DNA of 64,000 nt, from positions 186,001 to 250,000 of the forward strand of contig JAJKFH010000052.1 in the NCBI GenBank assembly GCA_023333565.1. Reading direction: 5' to 3'. A program made the position numbers and the translations under genes. Origin of the DNA: Puffinus mauretanicus (Eukaryota; Chordata; Aves; Procellariiformes; Procellariidae). The notes under the pieces are model-generated. The model worked only from the letters and a program-made list of their open reading frames with translations. It was not told the origin of the DNA and made no database searches. This document shows positions 50,808 through 64,000 of the stretch, in pieces (within the stretch, counting starts at the first letter, position 1; the number at the start of each line of letters is the position of its first letter).

Positions 50808-53800
50808 CTGCTCCCAGCGGAGGGCCCGCACCGCCCACTCGCCTGCGGCGCTGAAAGACGCGGCCAGGAGACGCCGCCGTGCCGCTCTCTCCCGCCGCGC
50901 AGCCTGCCCGCTGCGGCGCAGCCGCCGTCGTTAAAGGCGCAGCGAGAGGCTCCGCGGAGCGTGGGGGCCGGGCCAGTGTGAGGCTGTGGCTGCTCATAAA
51001 CGGCCTGGAGACGCGGTCGGCGAGGTTCGAGCAGTCCCCCGCTGCAGGGAGGGGCGCAGCAGCGCGTTCCCCGAGCGCGCCCGCAGGGCTCGCCTGGCCT
51101 CAGGGACCCGCGCCGGTGCGCGGCACAGGCGAGACCGCCCGCTCTTGCGGTCGGCGGGGCCCACAGCAGAGACCCTCTAGGGCTGTGGCCGGCTCGCCCT
51201 GCCCGATAGCCCCCACTACCCGCCGGGGAGGGTTCGGGGCTCCCTTGCCGTCGTGGTGCTTCTCGGAGCCGCGGGTGTGGGGTGGTCAGAGGAGGAAAGG
51301 GGATGGGGTCTGCCGCCCCACTTCTGTCCCGCACCGTGCCCGACTTCTGTCCCCGACACCCCGGGGAGTGAGTTACTGCTGGCCTGCTGCCTTGGCTCGG
51401 GTGCCAGAGGGCACATCAGGAGCACAGGGCTCGGTCACTGCTGCAGCACTGCCCCTGCAAACCGCTCCTGCAAGTGGTTGCTCTGGACTTTAACAGCAAC
51501 AATCCTTTGGCTGTTGCCAAGTCCTGTGTCAATGCAGTGGTTGAACTGCTGCAACACACTGCCTTTTTAAGTCAGCAGTAGGCAGGCAGCTTATAGTCTG
51601 CTGAGAGAGTTGAACTAGAGAACTTTCCTCCCTCTTCAAGAGCCTCACTAGAGGCATTTCTCTAACACCATCAAGGAAAAACGGAAGAGAACTGGGAGAA
51701 ACTCAGCGTAAGAAACATCTTAAGTGGCAGCCCCTCTGTGCAAACAATGGGAGGAGGCAGGCAGAGAGCCTATGAAGGCTTGTATTTTATTTACAGCATG
51801 TCAGAAGACCACCAAGTAAAGTGCAGTAAACAAAAGTTTTTGCCCAAGGAAGCATGCAATTAAAGAGCCAAGCAAACACAATGCAACCAAGTCCTAAAGC
51901 AACTTATGGGCTCTCTGCCAATACCAACTTGGTAGGTATAAAAATAAATACATGATTTGCTCTGGGTGTTGCTAAGCGGTTCATTCGAGGAGCCACCGCA
52001 AATACCATTGAGAACAGAGTGAGTTAAGTGGTTTTGTTGGAGGCTTAAGTGGAATAGCCACAACTCGCAGCAATTCTCACCCCCCAGAGCCAGCTGCGAG
52101 TAAACTAACTATAGTTCACCCTCCCCCATCCATGGGTGACAGTGCTACATGCTGGAAAGTTTGGCCTTGAGCCACATTGCCTCTGCTGTTTCACGTGAAG
52201 TCCTGTTTAAAAGATTTGACCACATGATTGCTTTCCTAAAGATGCTGTAGTGTCACTAAGCCACCAAAAAAGCAATCCTAGAGAAAGGCTGTGGATATAT
52301 TCACGGATCTTGTGGCAGTACTGGCTCAGGGCAAAATGTCTGAAAGGCAGAGATATGTTTGGACAAGAGTAGTGAGCTCCCTACTCTGTGCTACTTCCTA
52401 CTGTGAAAGTTGCAGTACCTTCCAAACAGCTTCTGTCTTGTACAGATGTGACCTGCCACCATCACTTCTGGAAAGGAGCAGGTCGGTAATCAATGGGCTA
52501 AACCCACCTATTTTAATTGGATGTTAACTCAGTACGAGTTGGAGCAGGAAACAGAACAAAAGACAGAGGACAGGACTGAAACGTAGTTTTAACAGGTAGT
52601 TGAAAATGCATGATTACCCACAGCTATCAAATATATGACAAACCCACTTGCAGTTTATCATAAAGGCTATCATGACAACGGCATGCAAGGAAGTGATGGA
52701 CAAACAGCAATTGTCTTCTCCCTGCTATTCACCAAGGGCAAATGTGCATTAAGCTTTGCTTCCTGTTATGCCAGTGCAATATCTCTGAAATCTATGAAGT
52801 TGGCATAGACAAAGGCATAATTTAATCTCTTATTTCCAAAGCTGATGCTGTCACCTATGCAGAAGGCCAGCACAAGACTTATGCCTCACATCAGCATTAT
52901 TTCAAGAAACTTACCCATACTAAAGGCACATGCTAGGAAGAGTCTGTCAGTGATGCACATCCAAGAAAATAATCATTACAGACCAGACACTGATCTACTT
53001 GCACTGTAGCCTTTTGAAAACTCTTCATCCTTCCCATATTTGCATTCAGCTTGGGCATACAAAAGCATGAGCAACGAGAAGCTGTTCCCAGGCTGAATTC
53101 ACCCAATCTTAACTGTTGTTAAGCAGTTTCATAAAGGTAACTGAAGTGAACCACAGTAACTTCTGAAAAGTGTCTGGCTAACAGTCTCCATGTCAGCTGC
53201 TATGTAGAAGACATACCAGAACAGATTCTTATCATCATCTGAACAGAAATTTGAAGGAGAAGTTTTTCTAGGGCTTTGAAGGACTTTGTTTCCAGGTGGG
53301 AAACAACCAGGGAGACTCCCATGAGACTTTTACCTGTCTTAATATCTCTGGCCTTCATTAACTGCACTCAATTTAATAGCCAGACCAAGATTAAAATGAA
53401 AGTGATTTCTCCTCCATGCTCCCCAAATCTTCATTGGGAGAGAAGAGAACCTGCCTAGAATAGCTCTTCTATTTAGAGATGTGAAGCAGTTCATGCAGAC
53501 ATAAAACAATGCAGCCATTTACATAAAATGTCTGTACAATGTATCCAAAATTGTTTTATCAAAAAGATTTCTGCATAATATTATATTCTGGGTAAATACC
53601 AATACTGAACTAAGTCAATTCAGTCTCTTCCTTAAGCAGAAAACACAAGACGCAACAATTTAGGCATTAACATCTAAACGAGATTCAAAATGGTTTTCAA
53701 AACCACCATATTCTATGCTCCAAAAAGGTTTGGCTAATTTTACTGGAAGAATAATTTTTCTTCTGAAATGCCTTGGGAATTTGAACTGTATGGAGAACAT

Positions 53801-54296
53801 GAACAACACCGTACTCAGATCCGACAAATATTAAATTCCTCTCTCTTTCTTTGTCCTCTACCCCCTTTTGCTGACAGGGAAAGCAAAGAACAAAGACCAG
53901 AGGCAGAAGAGGAATCTAGGTGTACATTCCCAGAGCTCTGCCCACCATGCTCAGAGGTTCTTCATTAAACAACTTTTTTCAACTTACATCACAAAGAGCA
54001 AATATACACCTTGCAGTGACGGCACACTACAAGATATATCCCAAGCTACTATACTTAAATAATATGGTAGTAGGCAAAGGCTGGAACTTGGGTCAGGAGA
54101 CACTACTACCATATCAGTTTGATAAATGCTATTTTTTCCTGCCAGCTCAGCTATCGCTTCCTTGCATTCCTTTGCTCAGAGAAAGTAGACCCCAAATAAC
54201 ATATAAGAGCAATCTTTGCCTTTAATCAAAATTATATTAGTGCCTCTTTGAAAACACACTTTAAAATCAGATTCTGACTCAGCCATTGAAAGAATA

Positions 54297-54320
54297 TTGG
54301 ATTAGCATTTGGATTAGCAT
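54297..54320 (+). repeat. Tandem duplication, 2 x 12 bp
   Basis: TTGGATTAGCAT occurs twice in direct tandem. Confidence 0.85.
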
Positions 54321-55010
54321 TAATAGGATTGGTTTATAATTTGAACATAAACTGGCACCACCATCAACAGGTGCCCATCCATTGTTCAACAATTTTATGG
54401 AAATCATACCAGCAAACTGTACTGGAAGAATATGCTTTACAAAGCAGCTTTTTCATTTTCCCTACCCCAGATTCTATCATCTAGGAGTCATTGCAGACAT
54501 GCTGCCTCTGCACCCACGATCCTCCCCCAAGGAGGTAGAAAGAAATTAGACCTTTACACAATAGCTCTGGATGTAAGATCGCATAAGCTTTGTTGTTGTT
54601 CACACACACCACCAGAATTATTCCAACACATACTCATCCTTCACGGCTCTTTTGTACTGGGGTAGATGCAGTGACCGAAAAAAAAAAGGCTTTCCATTGG
54701 CATGGCTGCCTGAGCAGGCAGTTAACTGCAGCCTTTGAAGGCAGTAAGAATCACTATGCCTCCCTCGCCGGGAAAAGATTAATTTACATTGTCCTGAATA
54801 CTGAAAGCAGACACTACCAGCCCTTGACAACATAAACCTCCAGAATTTTTTTCTTTCTGCTGAAGACTTGCAAAAGCATAAAGGCACACTTTTTTTTTTT
54901 CATGCATTACAGAGGACATGTAGAACATGTACAAGAGTCATAGCCAAATAATAATGTAAGAAAAATATACTAAGCCGGGCAATGGCCTGAGCTGGAATGC
55001 CTTTAATGAT

Positions 55011-55137
55011 ATAGAATCATAGAATCATAGAATCATTAAGGTTGGAAAAGACCTCTAAGATCATCATGTCCAACCGTCAACCTAACACACCATGCCCACT
55101 ACACATGCCCAACACACCATGCACCACTACACCAGGG
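55011..55137 (-). mobile_element. CR1 3' tail fragment, different subfamily
   Basis: ATAGAATCATAGAATCATAG followed by AATCATTAAGGTTGG, AAAAGACCTCTAAGATCATC and GTCCAACCGTCAACC is the reverse complement of a CR1 end of the type with CAACACCACCATGCCCACTA wording. Here the ACACACCATGCCC segment is partly duplicated (about 55085-55125). It is the only mobile element I can name upstream of the PITPNM3 promoter. Confidence 0.83.
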
Positions 55138-58100
55138 CTTCAGTGATACAGCAGTGTAGGACTCAAGGAAAGCAGCTGACGAGGAGGGTGCAGTGAAGGT
55201 CAGGAGAACGCTTTGAGCTCGGTTCCTATATCCTCCTTGAAGTCACCATAGAATTTGAGAGGCAGCACTAAGGAGCAGACACCACATTGAGTCAGAGAAA
55301 ACACCAGGCGGTAAAGCAGCTCACAGCCAAGTGTTGCACGTCAGCCACCCACTAGAAATGGGTTGCACTATGCTGTTTTACTTGGAAGGACTGAGAAATT
55401 CTCTGGCAGCAGATACACTTGCTTTGTGGCTGCTCATGCCAGTGAAACAGCCAAAGAGGCTGTCCAGGATCCAAGAACAAGCCTTCAGATGGCAACTGTT
55501 GGCAACAAAACATAATACAGGTCACATTTGTCAAGGTTTCCACTCTCAAAAATCAGGACAGGACAGTGACAAAACACCACATTGAGAGAGAAAGGAGGAA
55601 GAAGCAAGCAAACCTAATGGTACAATTTTTATCTAGATTGCTGCAGACACACAGAAAAAGCCTAAGTTAATCAGCGTCTACCGATTGAAAACAAAAGCTA
55701 AAACCTGCCATGCCTACATACCTGTTTGCTCATACTATAATCTTTCTGGTTAGATATCTCATTCTTTCAATATGGACTAGCTCAGATTTTGTCCTCTCTT
55801 GCCTCTCCAATCTAACCCACACTCTCCAATCTCCAATATTACTGATATTTGCTCTGCTTTATTGAGCCCTTTCTGATTTTTCCATTAAAATAAGAGGAAG
55901 ACAGTGATAAAATTTCAGGGACTCTCCATTTCAGTGGATAAGCAAAGGACATCTATTCTTTCCATGTGGAAAAGTCTATCAGTTTCCCAGTGTTATTTTT
56001 CATAACGGCAGCCTGTTTTTTCTAAAACATTGTTATAGTGGCTTAATGCGTTGCTAGGAAGCCTTCTTCCCAGAGCCTGATTGCTGGTCCATAGCAGAGC
56101 AGAATGTTAGGAAAGATCAACAGGAGGAAGGACTATGATAAATCAAGAAGATTTGTTGATGAATATCAGCTTGATCCTAAATCCATCTTTTTTTACTAAA
56201 TGAGGGACTGGGTATTTGAAAAAAAAAACCTGAATACATTCAGGAGAACAAAAATTAAATGCTAAAGGAGTAATCAGACAGCACAGCTCTAAGGTGCTTT
56301 AGACAGTACGCTATTTTTAGTTATCTGTTTCCTAACTGAAATGCTGAGAGGAGAGGGAGAGACTGTGATACCAGGATTTTTAGAAGCATCTATGGAGCAT
56401 TCCTGTTCTGCAGTGCAGCAGCTGTTTGCACAGACATACCCAACCTCAATTTCCACTGGCTTTCTCAGGCACAGACCAATCTCAGCTAGGGCAAGCTGCT
56501 CATCCTGCTTCTGGGAGCAACACTGTAAAGTGGCTGAACTCTGCCACAGGTCCACAGCTCATGGCACCCAGCCAGGCTTGTGGATGGCTAGCTGCATGAC
56601 AGACAAACCTGCATGAACCATGCTCACACTCCAGTCATACTATGAGCGAGGTAAGGCAGAGGAGCCCAAGGAATCAGGGAAAGAAGGGTAGCTGAAGTTG
56701 TAGCTACCCTATTCAGCAGGATGGAGACTTTCACACCACCCTGCCATGCCACCCATGTCACTTTGACTGAAGTTAGACCTACCCTGACTGTCACAGCTAA
56801 GAAACTCAGAATGGCACAGCTAGGCTGGCATTAAATTGTCACTGTCAGATAGCAATAGCCATATAGCTGTGGTATCAAACAGCTTATCTGAAGCTGCAAA
56901 TCATCTGCAGGAAGCAAGGGAGGTACTTGTGTAGTTAGCCCCTCTGAGTTCTCTGCTACTATAGGTATATTGCAGTCAATAACCAAGTAAGACTGTCAGC
57001 AATAAAAAGCCATTATAGCTTGACAATAGCATACACATTTCTTTATACCATGTTTAGAGAGTTTGGAAATCCCATCATAGATGAACTGGAAAAGCACAAA
57101 TAACTCCTAAAAAAGCATGTTTCCCCCAGGACTTGCACCTTGGTTTCTGCTGGTACACAAGTTATTCAGAACCAGCTCACAAAAAACATTCACGGGTAAA
57201 GAAATTCAGATTTAGGTTTTTTTTATTTGCTGCATATTCAGAAGGAACAAATATTCTCAGTTCACTCAGGGCTGGTTCCTCCTCCAAATTCAGCTAAAAA
57301 ATTCAGTTAATAATTTGGTAAAACAATGTAGGGTGGGTGGGGGGAAGGCCCCCCAACCCATATTTTTCTATCCATCAACCCACAAAGGCCCAGACTGAGT
57401 CAAGAGACTGACTCTGCAGCCTGCTGTGCATATGCTGGGTGACTCCATGCACATCACTTCATTTCCCTGAGCCCCATTTCCTCCTGTCTGTAAAGAGAGG
57501 CAGGTGATGCATTTCCTCATCTGTAAGATAATTCTAGATCTATTACTATTTCAGCAATGGTTTCTCTTGAAGCAAGCAAGACTCATGTACTATAACTCCC
57601 AAACTGCTAGCTTCTTCCTTCTTTAGAAGGTGTCTGATCTTCACTTCACATTTTGAGGAAACAGCCTCCTAAAGTATTCACAGCTTCCTGCCAATAGACA
57701 ATTATCATTGTCCTGCTGATACATACAGAGTGAGATCGCATACTAGGCATTGGCTGTTTCAACACCCACTTTGTCTGTAGTCAAAGGAGTAAAAAAAAAA
57801 GGCTCCACCTGTAGGCAAAGTCACGGAATGCTGTGCAAAGGAGAGGGAAAAATCTCAACATTAATTAGAAACTTCTGTAGAAGTCATAGACTGGGGAGGA
57901 TTGGACAAAGCTGACGCTGTAGTGGCAGAACTCTGTGCTCTAATTTGTAAAGTAGATTGTCTCAAGGGTCTGTTTAAACAAATTAATGCAATAATGCAGC
58001 TGAGATGCAGTGAAAGCACAATGACTCAACTTCCTCTGGAGATACCACTAGTAATAGGTCTACTAGGTACCAGCAGTGATATGATTTAGCTTCTTCAACG

Positions 58101-60037
58101 TGGTAAGAAGGTGTGGATTGAAGAAGTGATATGCACCTTTCAATCCTGCTAAGATGGATCAGATCCAGTTAGATTACTGTCTCAGCAAAAGCTACCACAG
58201 TGCTATTAAGAAGATTAAAAAAACCATTTTCCATTGTTAGAGTGTTTCCAAATAAAGCAAGAAAGTACACACCTTGGGCATACCAACCTATCCACTTTCC
58301 TAAACATCTGTCAAAATGGAAAAGTAAAAACATTTATTATCCAAATCAAAAAACACTGACACAGTACATCATTGGAAAGTCAATGCTACTTGGTGCTCTG
58401 GAGACTTGAAACTGCTCTGTGGGCATCTGACAGACTTCAGCAAGCTTTCCTCCCTTGCATGTATGTGGAGCTTTGTTCAGCTCACACAATCTCTATTCAA
58501 CAGATAAATCTTCCCCTGCCTCAGCTTTGCTAAGACATGCTGCCTAGGACCACAAATGCAACTGGATTGCTCAGTTCCAAAATCAGGCCTCCATATAAGC
58601 CAGGGCAATGCCATCAGTGTAGAAGAGCAAGTTAGTAATCCACGAGTGGAGACACTGAAGAGGCCAGTGCATTCAAGAGGGTGAAATTCCCATGCACAGC
58701 TGCTCCCCCCCACCATTCCCACTGCTATTAATAACTTCTCGTTAGGGAAGTCTTCATGCTGATGTTAAATGTTGCTCTACACCCCCCTGTCTCAGACTAA
58801 TAACTTACAGAACATTTTTTTCTTGGTGGCACCCATGTCCCTGTTATTTATCAGTACCGTGTAAGAGAAGGTTATGGAACCATCTGCATAATGCAGAAAC
58901 TATGCTTCCAAGGCTGACATTTTCAAACTTCTTCATAACCCTTCAAAGCTCAGCTACTCCAGGTTACAGTCAGCATTTCCCTTTCTCTGACAAAGGGGAT
59001 TTTGCTAAATTTTTGACACCGAGTCTTCATCCTGGAGCCACAGTACCTGGTGAGTTTTCAAAGAATATTACTGGACTGCAGATATTTTTTTTCCCCTGCT
59101 TCCTTGCCACAACCCAATTGACCATACCTTTTGGCACAAGCCAGGTGCATTAAGCAGACATTCATGGTTTTCAGATGTTTTGAGGAAGATTCAACCCGGC
59201 AGCAAGGTTATAGTGGAGAGAGATTTGGCTCTTCCACTTGTTCTGCTTCTGCATAACTCACTGCCTAAAGGGTCCATGTCACATGGCCCACAGGTCTAAA
59301 CATACACAAGGCAAAATAAATCCATTGCATCTTTCCCATAGCATTGACACTCACTGATCCAGAGCCCTGCCCTGTCTGGGACTGGGTGGCCGGCCTCTGC
59401 TAGTCTTAGACTGGTAATATGCTGGACCCCTTCTTAGTAAGACCCACAAGGCGCAACGTCACCAACTTTCACCCCAGCGCTGGGGAGTTCTGGCTGTGCC
59501 TGCAGGGAAAGTCCAAGTGCAAATGTTTCCAGGCTGTTCTTCAGGTTCTGGGAATGGATTGAAATCTGGATTAGAAGACAGTTTATTGGGTCTTAGATTC
59601 AGAGACAAAATGTGCCATCAACAGCTTTGTCACAAAGCAGAAAAGCAAAGCCCCTGGACCTTAAGAGCATATATTTTAGAGCCAGCACACTCCCACCCCA
59701 CCCCCCACCCCAAAACCCAAGGCTAATGAGGGCTGTTGGAAAAGCAAAGGGTGATGTTTCAGAAAGGGAACAAATGTGCTAGTTGCTGACTTTTCTTTGA
59801 TGGGCTGTATTATTCTCTGGGCAGCCTTCGTCTGACACAGTTCGTTCTATTTTGGAGAGATTTCAGGACACTGGAAGAGCCAGCTTAAGGAGCTGTCTAT
59901 ATGGAATAGCCCAGCTCGATCTCCCTTGAGCGACTCAGTTTGGGTCCATTTGAACAATGCTATTTATGTTTCATTAATCCTGTGGACTTTTTGTTCCATG
60001 CCAGCTCAAGAAGGGACAGAAATTGCTACAGTGAGTT

Positions 60038-60076
60038 AAAAAAAGGAAGAGGAAGAAGAAAGAAAAAGAGAAAGAG
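60038..60076 (+). repeat. Polypurine tract, 39 nt
   Basis: Uninterrupted A/G run of AAAAAGGAAGAGG type; simple sequence upstream of the PITPNM3 promoter. Confidence 0.85.
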
Positions 60077-63000
60077 TCAGCATGTGCATTTTAAGAGGTT
60101 TATTAATAACTGACACCGATGGTGCCACCTCCTGCTGATACAATCATTGTTAAGCATGTACTCCTGAGGTGGTTAGAAATCCACACTGGAAGTCTTGACA
60201 ACAGAAGCAACCACTCTTTTCTTTCTTCCCCTTTTAAAGAAGTTTACTTGTTCTCTGTCTCCTTCCTGCTCACCCAGTTCTGTTTGGCTGTTTTTCCCTC
60301 AGCCTAAATACTCAGACTGGTTGCAGAAGCCAGAGAGGAAAGCCAGAGGATGGGGGTTGGGGGGGGCTGGGGAAGGCAGCAGCAGCAGTCTTTAGTTTCA
60401 TTGGCGCTACTTAGTTTCATATTCAGAACAAGCTTCTTTTTCCCAATTGAAAGACAACAGACAATTACGGAGAGCGTAACCTTTCATTTGAATTTCAGCC
60501 ATATTTACGAACCTCAGAGACGAATGAAAGTTCCAGTGAAAACACCTTGACAGTGAACTAGCATTCATTCAGCTGCCTGCACTGGTGTAGGCCGCAGAAT
60601 TTACAGTATGAAGACCAGGTTCTTTGCAGATTGCCCTAAACTGAAGGCCAAATGCCTGACAATTGCTGAGCACCAAACTCCAACTGAAATTGCAGGAGCT
60701 CGTCTCTACCAAGAATTCACTGGAACAACTAAAGACCAACTCCCCAGACATGAACCTTCATAACATTGCTATTCTCATGTTTGACTCACAAAAGGAAAGG
60801 AATAGCCAAACACAAAAAATTAAATCAGTGCAATAAATAAATGAGACACAGATTCCCAAGAGGGGTTAAAGCCTGCAGAAATTTGGCATTGCTTAATTTC
60901 TATCAGGCAGATGCAAGTAAGATGTCTCAAGCTTTTGTTCTGCTCCTTAGAAGGCTGAGCAAAACTTCCCTGAAGACAAAGGAGGTGGTAGCAAAAAAAG
61001 AATTGCAATTTAATTTCAAAAAAATCAGCATTTTCTGCCCGTGACTTCATCAACACTGATTGTTCTCTTCCTCTCCATTTGGTTTGATCAAGATAACTTC
61101 ACTGACTATCACTTGCTCAGAGACAAGTGCATTACAGAGTAAGAATTTAGACTGCTGTAACTAAGTGATAGCTGATTAGCACTGCTTCAGTTTCAATGAG
61201 GGAGTAAACTTCAAAGACATCTTGAATAGCTTAAGGTAAATCTTTTCTATCAGTGTAAGTCCAGATCTAATGAACAACAATATGAAAAAGAAATCAGCCT
61301 AACAGAGTTAGTACATGTTACCAGAAACAACTAGTTTTCCTTTCAGATGTCAGCAGGCAGGACAGACTAATGAGACATTGGTTTTCCTTGTCAAGCTCAC
61401 TACAATTTCCAACTGCCTCCCTTTTTCATTGCACTTTGTCTATTTTAAAATAATCTGCCCACACAGAGAAACACTACATGGTACGTCAGGTATAAACAGC
61501 CAAGACAACATGTGCCCTGAAAGTGAGCTGAGCAGAACACAAGACACCAGTCCATTCTAGGCACCCTCACAGGGTTTACTGTACAAAGAGTAGCTGGTGC
61601 CAGATGGGCAGTGCCAAGTTGTTGATGGCCTCACAGCAGCTTCCAGCTGGGCCAGAAGACCAGCCTTTTGCTATGTTAGCCCAGAGATCTGCTAAGCCCA
61701 AAGCTGCCACTGCTGCAGCACAGAGTGCAGGGGACGGGGCAGACATCTTTCCTCCAGACATGGCACCTTAAAACACCAGCCACAAAATAGCTCTATTGCT
61801 GTCGTTTGACTTCCAGTTCAAACGCAGCCCGTAGGGAGACTCTGTACAGTTAGTAATCCCACACAGGCCCCTGCTGAAGGACTTTTATAACTACAGGGAT
61901 AACGAAGGGCTGTTGACTGGTAGAATGGGGAATCTATTGACAGCCATTTCACTCATAAAATGATCTAAGTTATAGCCTTTCCTCCAAGCCTATTAAATCT
62001 TATTGTTTCCTAACCTCTGACACATGCACAATCAGAAAGCCAAAACCTTTCTTAAAAGAGGCAACAACAAAGGAATTCTAATCAGTTAACACAGACCAGT
62101 GTAAGTCTTTCTGCAGACAATCTTCTTTATAGGACACCCACACTTCCTCACTCTCCCAGCTCCTGTCTAAATCTTCCACAAATAATAAGCCCAATTTACA
62201 TTACACAATGACCAGGCCGAGATAAACCACAGGCAGGCTAGAGCATCCCTCAGCTTTCAGTCCTGCAGGTTTATTCCTCAACAACAGGGTGCTGTTATAC
62301 ATTGATCCAGCCCTTTCAGATCAGGGCTGCAGCCATTCCCAACCATGTAGGCTGGCTCAAGGTCAGGTTTATGTAATGGGGTTATGAGAAACAACACTGA
62401 AACAGATCCTTAAGCGAACTAGATCAAAACACCAGTGACATTCAATCCCTAATGATTTTAGTGGGAGTCCAAAGGACTAGCAAGCAGCTTAAAAAATCAC
62501 CACAGTGAGCCAGGTTCTGGCTCCACAGAGCTTTCAGATACCAGAGGGTGGAGGACTGTGCTTAATGCATAAGGAAAGGTTACAATTCTCAGTATATACA
62601 AAGCACCATTAAAAAAAAAAATCTCTATTATCTAAGTCCTGAGAAAACATTCCTCCCTATATTAAACAGCTAACTGAGCATGACTGAGAACTACTCAGAC
62701 ATAATTCATTCTCTCTCTTTATTCCCATTCCTTCCTCCCCCCGTTCTCACACTAATCTAATGGTCTGGTGCACCATGTATTCCCCATAGGAAGTCTACCT
62801 ACAGTAACCTCCAGAGAGCTGGCCTGCTCCAGAAACCTGAGCTCAGAGCAGGGACAGTCTCACTCCTCCAGCTGGCACTCAGGCAGCTTTCCCAGCCCCA
62901 GAAGGAAACACACAAGGTATTCCAGCAACGCCTTCTACCGAGCGAGGTGGAAACAGTGAGCACATAGCCCCATATGGTCCCAAGCTGCAGCATTTTCACC

Positions 63001-64000
63001 CTGGTTACCTTCTCATACAAGCTAAGACCAGTAACACCAGAGGCAATGCAACTGTGGCCAGTCTAACCCACCCAGCTCCTTTGCTCCTGCACAGAACCAC
63101 TGGCTCTTGCCTTCTCCTGGCCACTATGAGATTGCTTCATCTTGGCCCCTTGAGCCCCTAGCCACAGCAACAGCACCCTCTCAGGTATCACCCGTGGCAT
63201 GTACCCCAGTTTGTCAGGGTGACCCTATCTTTTCTGTGTGTGCCTCTGGCACAGCCAGACTGAAAATACAAATCTCCGCTGAGGAAAAATGGGGCAAAAG
63301 GGAAGCACAGACTAGAAGCTTGATGCTGTGGGACCATATTCTGTGTTTTTTGAAAGCTGGAATCTATAGCTAGATTTACATGCATATATGTGGTACAGTA
63401 GGAATTTGATTGAAGGAAAACTCATGTAGCTCATGAATTAGCTCTGAATTCAGCAATTTTTACACCCATGCCTATATAATTGCTTTAAAAGTTATGCATG
63501 TCTGAAAGCATCTTGGCAAATCACGGGGCTGCTTAAAAGAACATTTAAACCCAAAAAGTAAATATATTAAAAATCAGTCCTTGAAAAATACCGCTCAGCA
63601 GCAGTGATTGACTTTATTCCCTGAAAAGAGAAATCCTCCTATAGCAAAAAGAATAAAGAAAACAACCAGTAAAGAAAGACATTGTCTCCACTAAATGAGT
63701 GGAAGTAAGGATTGAACTTTGAACACTGGGTTACATTTCCTTCTACGCAGGATAGTAGCTGCAATTTAAAATGAAATCCTGTTTTGCATTTATTTCAGTT
63801 GTTCTCAATGAAATAGTTCAGAAGGCAGGTTCTGCCAGTCAGATTTCTGTTCCACATTAATATTGTAGTAGCACTTAGGAGCTCCAGTAGTCAGGTGCTT
63901 CCCTCCATGTGCTAGGAGCTGTGTGAACCAAGGCATCCCTTTTACCAACAAGCTGCAACCTCTGTTATGCAAGAGACAAGGGGCAGACACAAACGCACAG

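Larger units (their letters stand above)
50190..51370. promoter_or_regulatory. CpG island, PITPNM3 promoter and 5' UTR
   Basis: About 1.2 kb stands out from AT-rich surroundings by dense CpG dinucleotides and very high GC. It contains the first coding exon of the minus-strand gene, so the 5' UTR runs from 50707 upward. I see no TATA box in a convincing place. GC boxes are present: GGGCGG on the minus strand at 50831-50836 and GGGGCGG on the plus strand at 50362-50368. The transcription start cannot be placed from sequence alone; somewhere between about 50830 and 51250 is plausible. The island extends about 500 bp on both sides of the start codon, so divergent plus-strand transcription is possible, but no plus-strand exon could be supported. 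The long open frames on both strands here are a by-product of high GC. Confidence 0.85.
51371..64000. other. Upstream region with no supported gene
   Basis: Beyond the CpG island the base composition drops back to AT-rich. Apart from the CR1 tail (55011-55137), simple tracts and short duplications I see no exon with convincing splice sites and recognisable protein. Short open frames (for example 55331-55585 plus, 57901-58089 plus, 61576-61761 minus) have no motif that I know. In human, KIAA0753 lies on this side of PITPNM3 in the same orientation (from memory), so its 3' end could be in or just beyond this stretch, but I could not identify it. Confidence 0.5.

Noticed and set aside
50079..50981. 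300-codon plus-strand open frame over the CpG island
   Set aside because: GC-rich, low-stop sequence; composition is Arg/Pro/Ala/Gly-rich with no known domain, and it is antisense to the PITPNM3 first exon. Several other long frames overlap it on both strands.
51786..51791. Minus-strand AATAAA as the 3' end of a neighbouring gene (KIAA0753 expected from human gene order)
   Set aside because: A single hexamer in AT-rich DNA with no recognisable terminal exon upstream of it.
55331..55585. 84-codon plus-strand frame as a possible exon
   Set aside because: No motif, no splice evidence, and an open antisense frame over the same bases.

Overview
The window is nuclear DNA of a bird. The evidence is at least nine pieces of CR1 retrotransposon, including the avian-type octamer-repeat 3' ends (ATTCTATG-like), three solo LTRs of families I know only from bird genomes, and two exons of a vertebrate gene. 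It is about 60% AT except for one CpG island, and nothing bacterial or viral is replicating here. No RNA gene, CRISPR array or complete protein-coding gene was found.

The one gene I can name is PITPNM3 (membrane-associated phosphatidylinositol transfer protein 3, also called Nir1), lying on the minus strand. Its promoter is the CpG island at about 50190-51370. A 22-nt first coding segment (50685-50706, MAKAPRP plus one base) ends in a consensus donor. A 96-nt second exon (21832-21927) carries the tryptophan/acidic stretch and most of an FFAT motif (EFFDA). The two exons join in phase and give an N-terminus that resembles the human protein as I remember it. Intron 1 is about 28.8 kb. Intron 2 runs off the left edge and is at least 21.8 kb. 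The catalytic-like and C-terminal domains must lie outside the window.

Layout, left to right: intron 2 (1-21831) holds a 5'-truncated CR1 with a long readable ORF2 tail (7395-8276), two inverted solo LTRs of one family (9988-10507 and 10991-11578), and a same-orientation nested CR1 pair (13265-14445). It also holds a short CR1 tail (20828-20938). Intron 1 (21928-50684) holds CR1 pieces at 26731-27060 and 28767-28883, an opposite-orientation nested CR1 pair (29185-30003), a 1.15-kb solo LTR (39045-40189) and a purine-rich degenerate minisatellite (about 46600-47165). Upstream of the gene (51371-64000) I see only one short CR1 tail (55011-55137) and simple repeats.

Most of the window is therefore the large 5' introns of one gene, shaped by retrotransposon insertion. 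The points most worth a second look are the minimal first coding exon with its upstream reading frames, the FFAT motif split by a splice junction, the two nested-insertion histories, the inverted LTR pair and the strand-asymmetric minisatellite.
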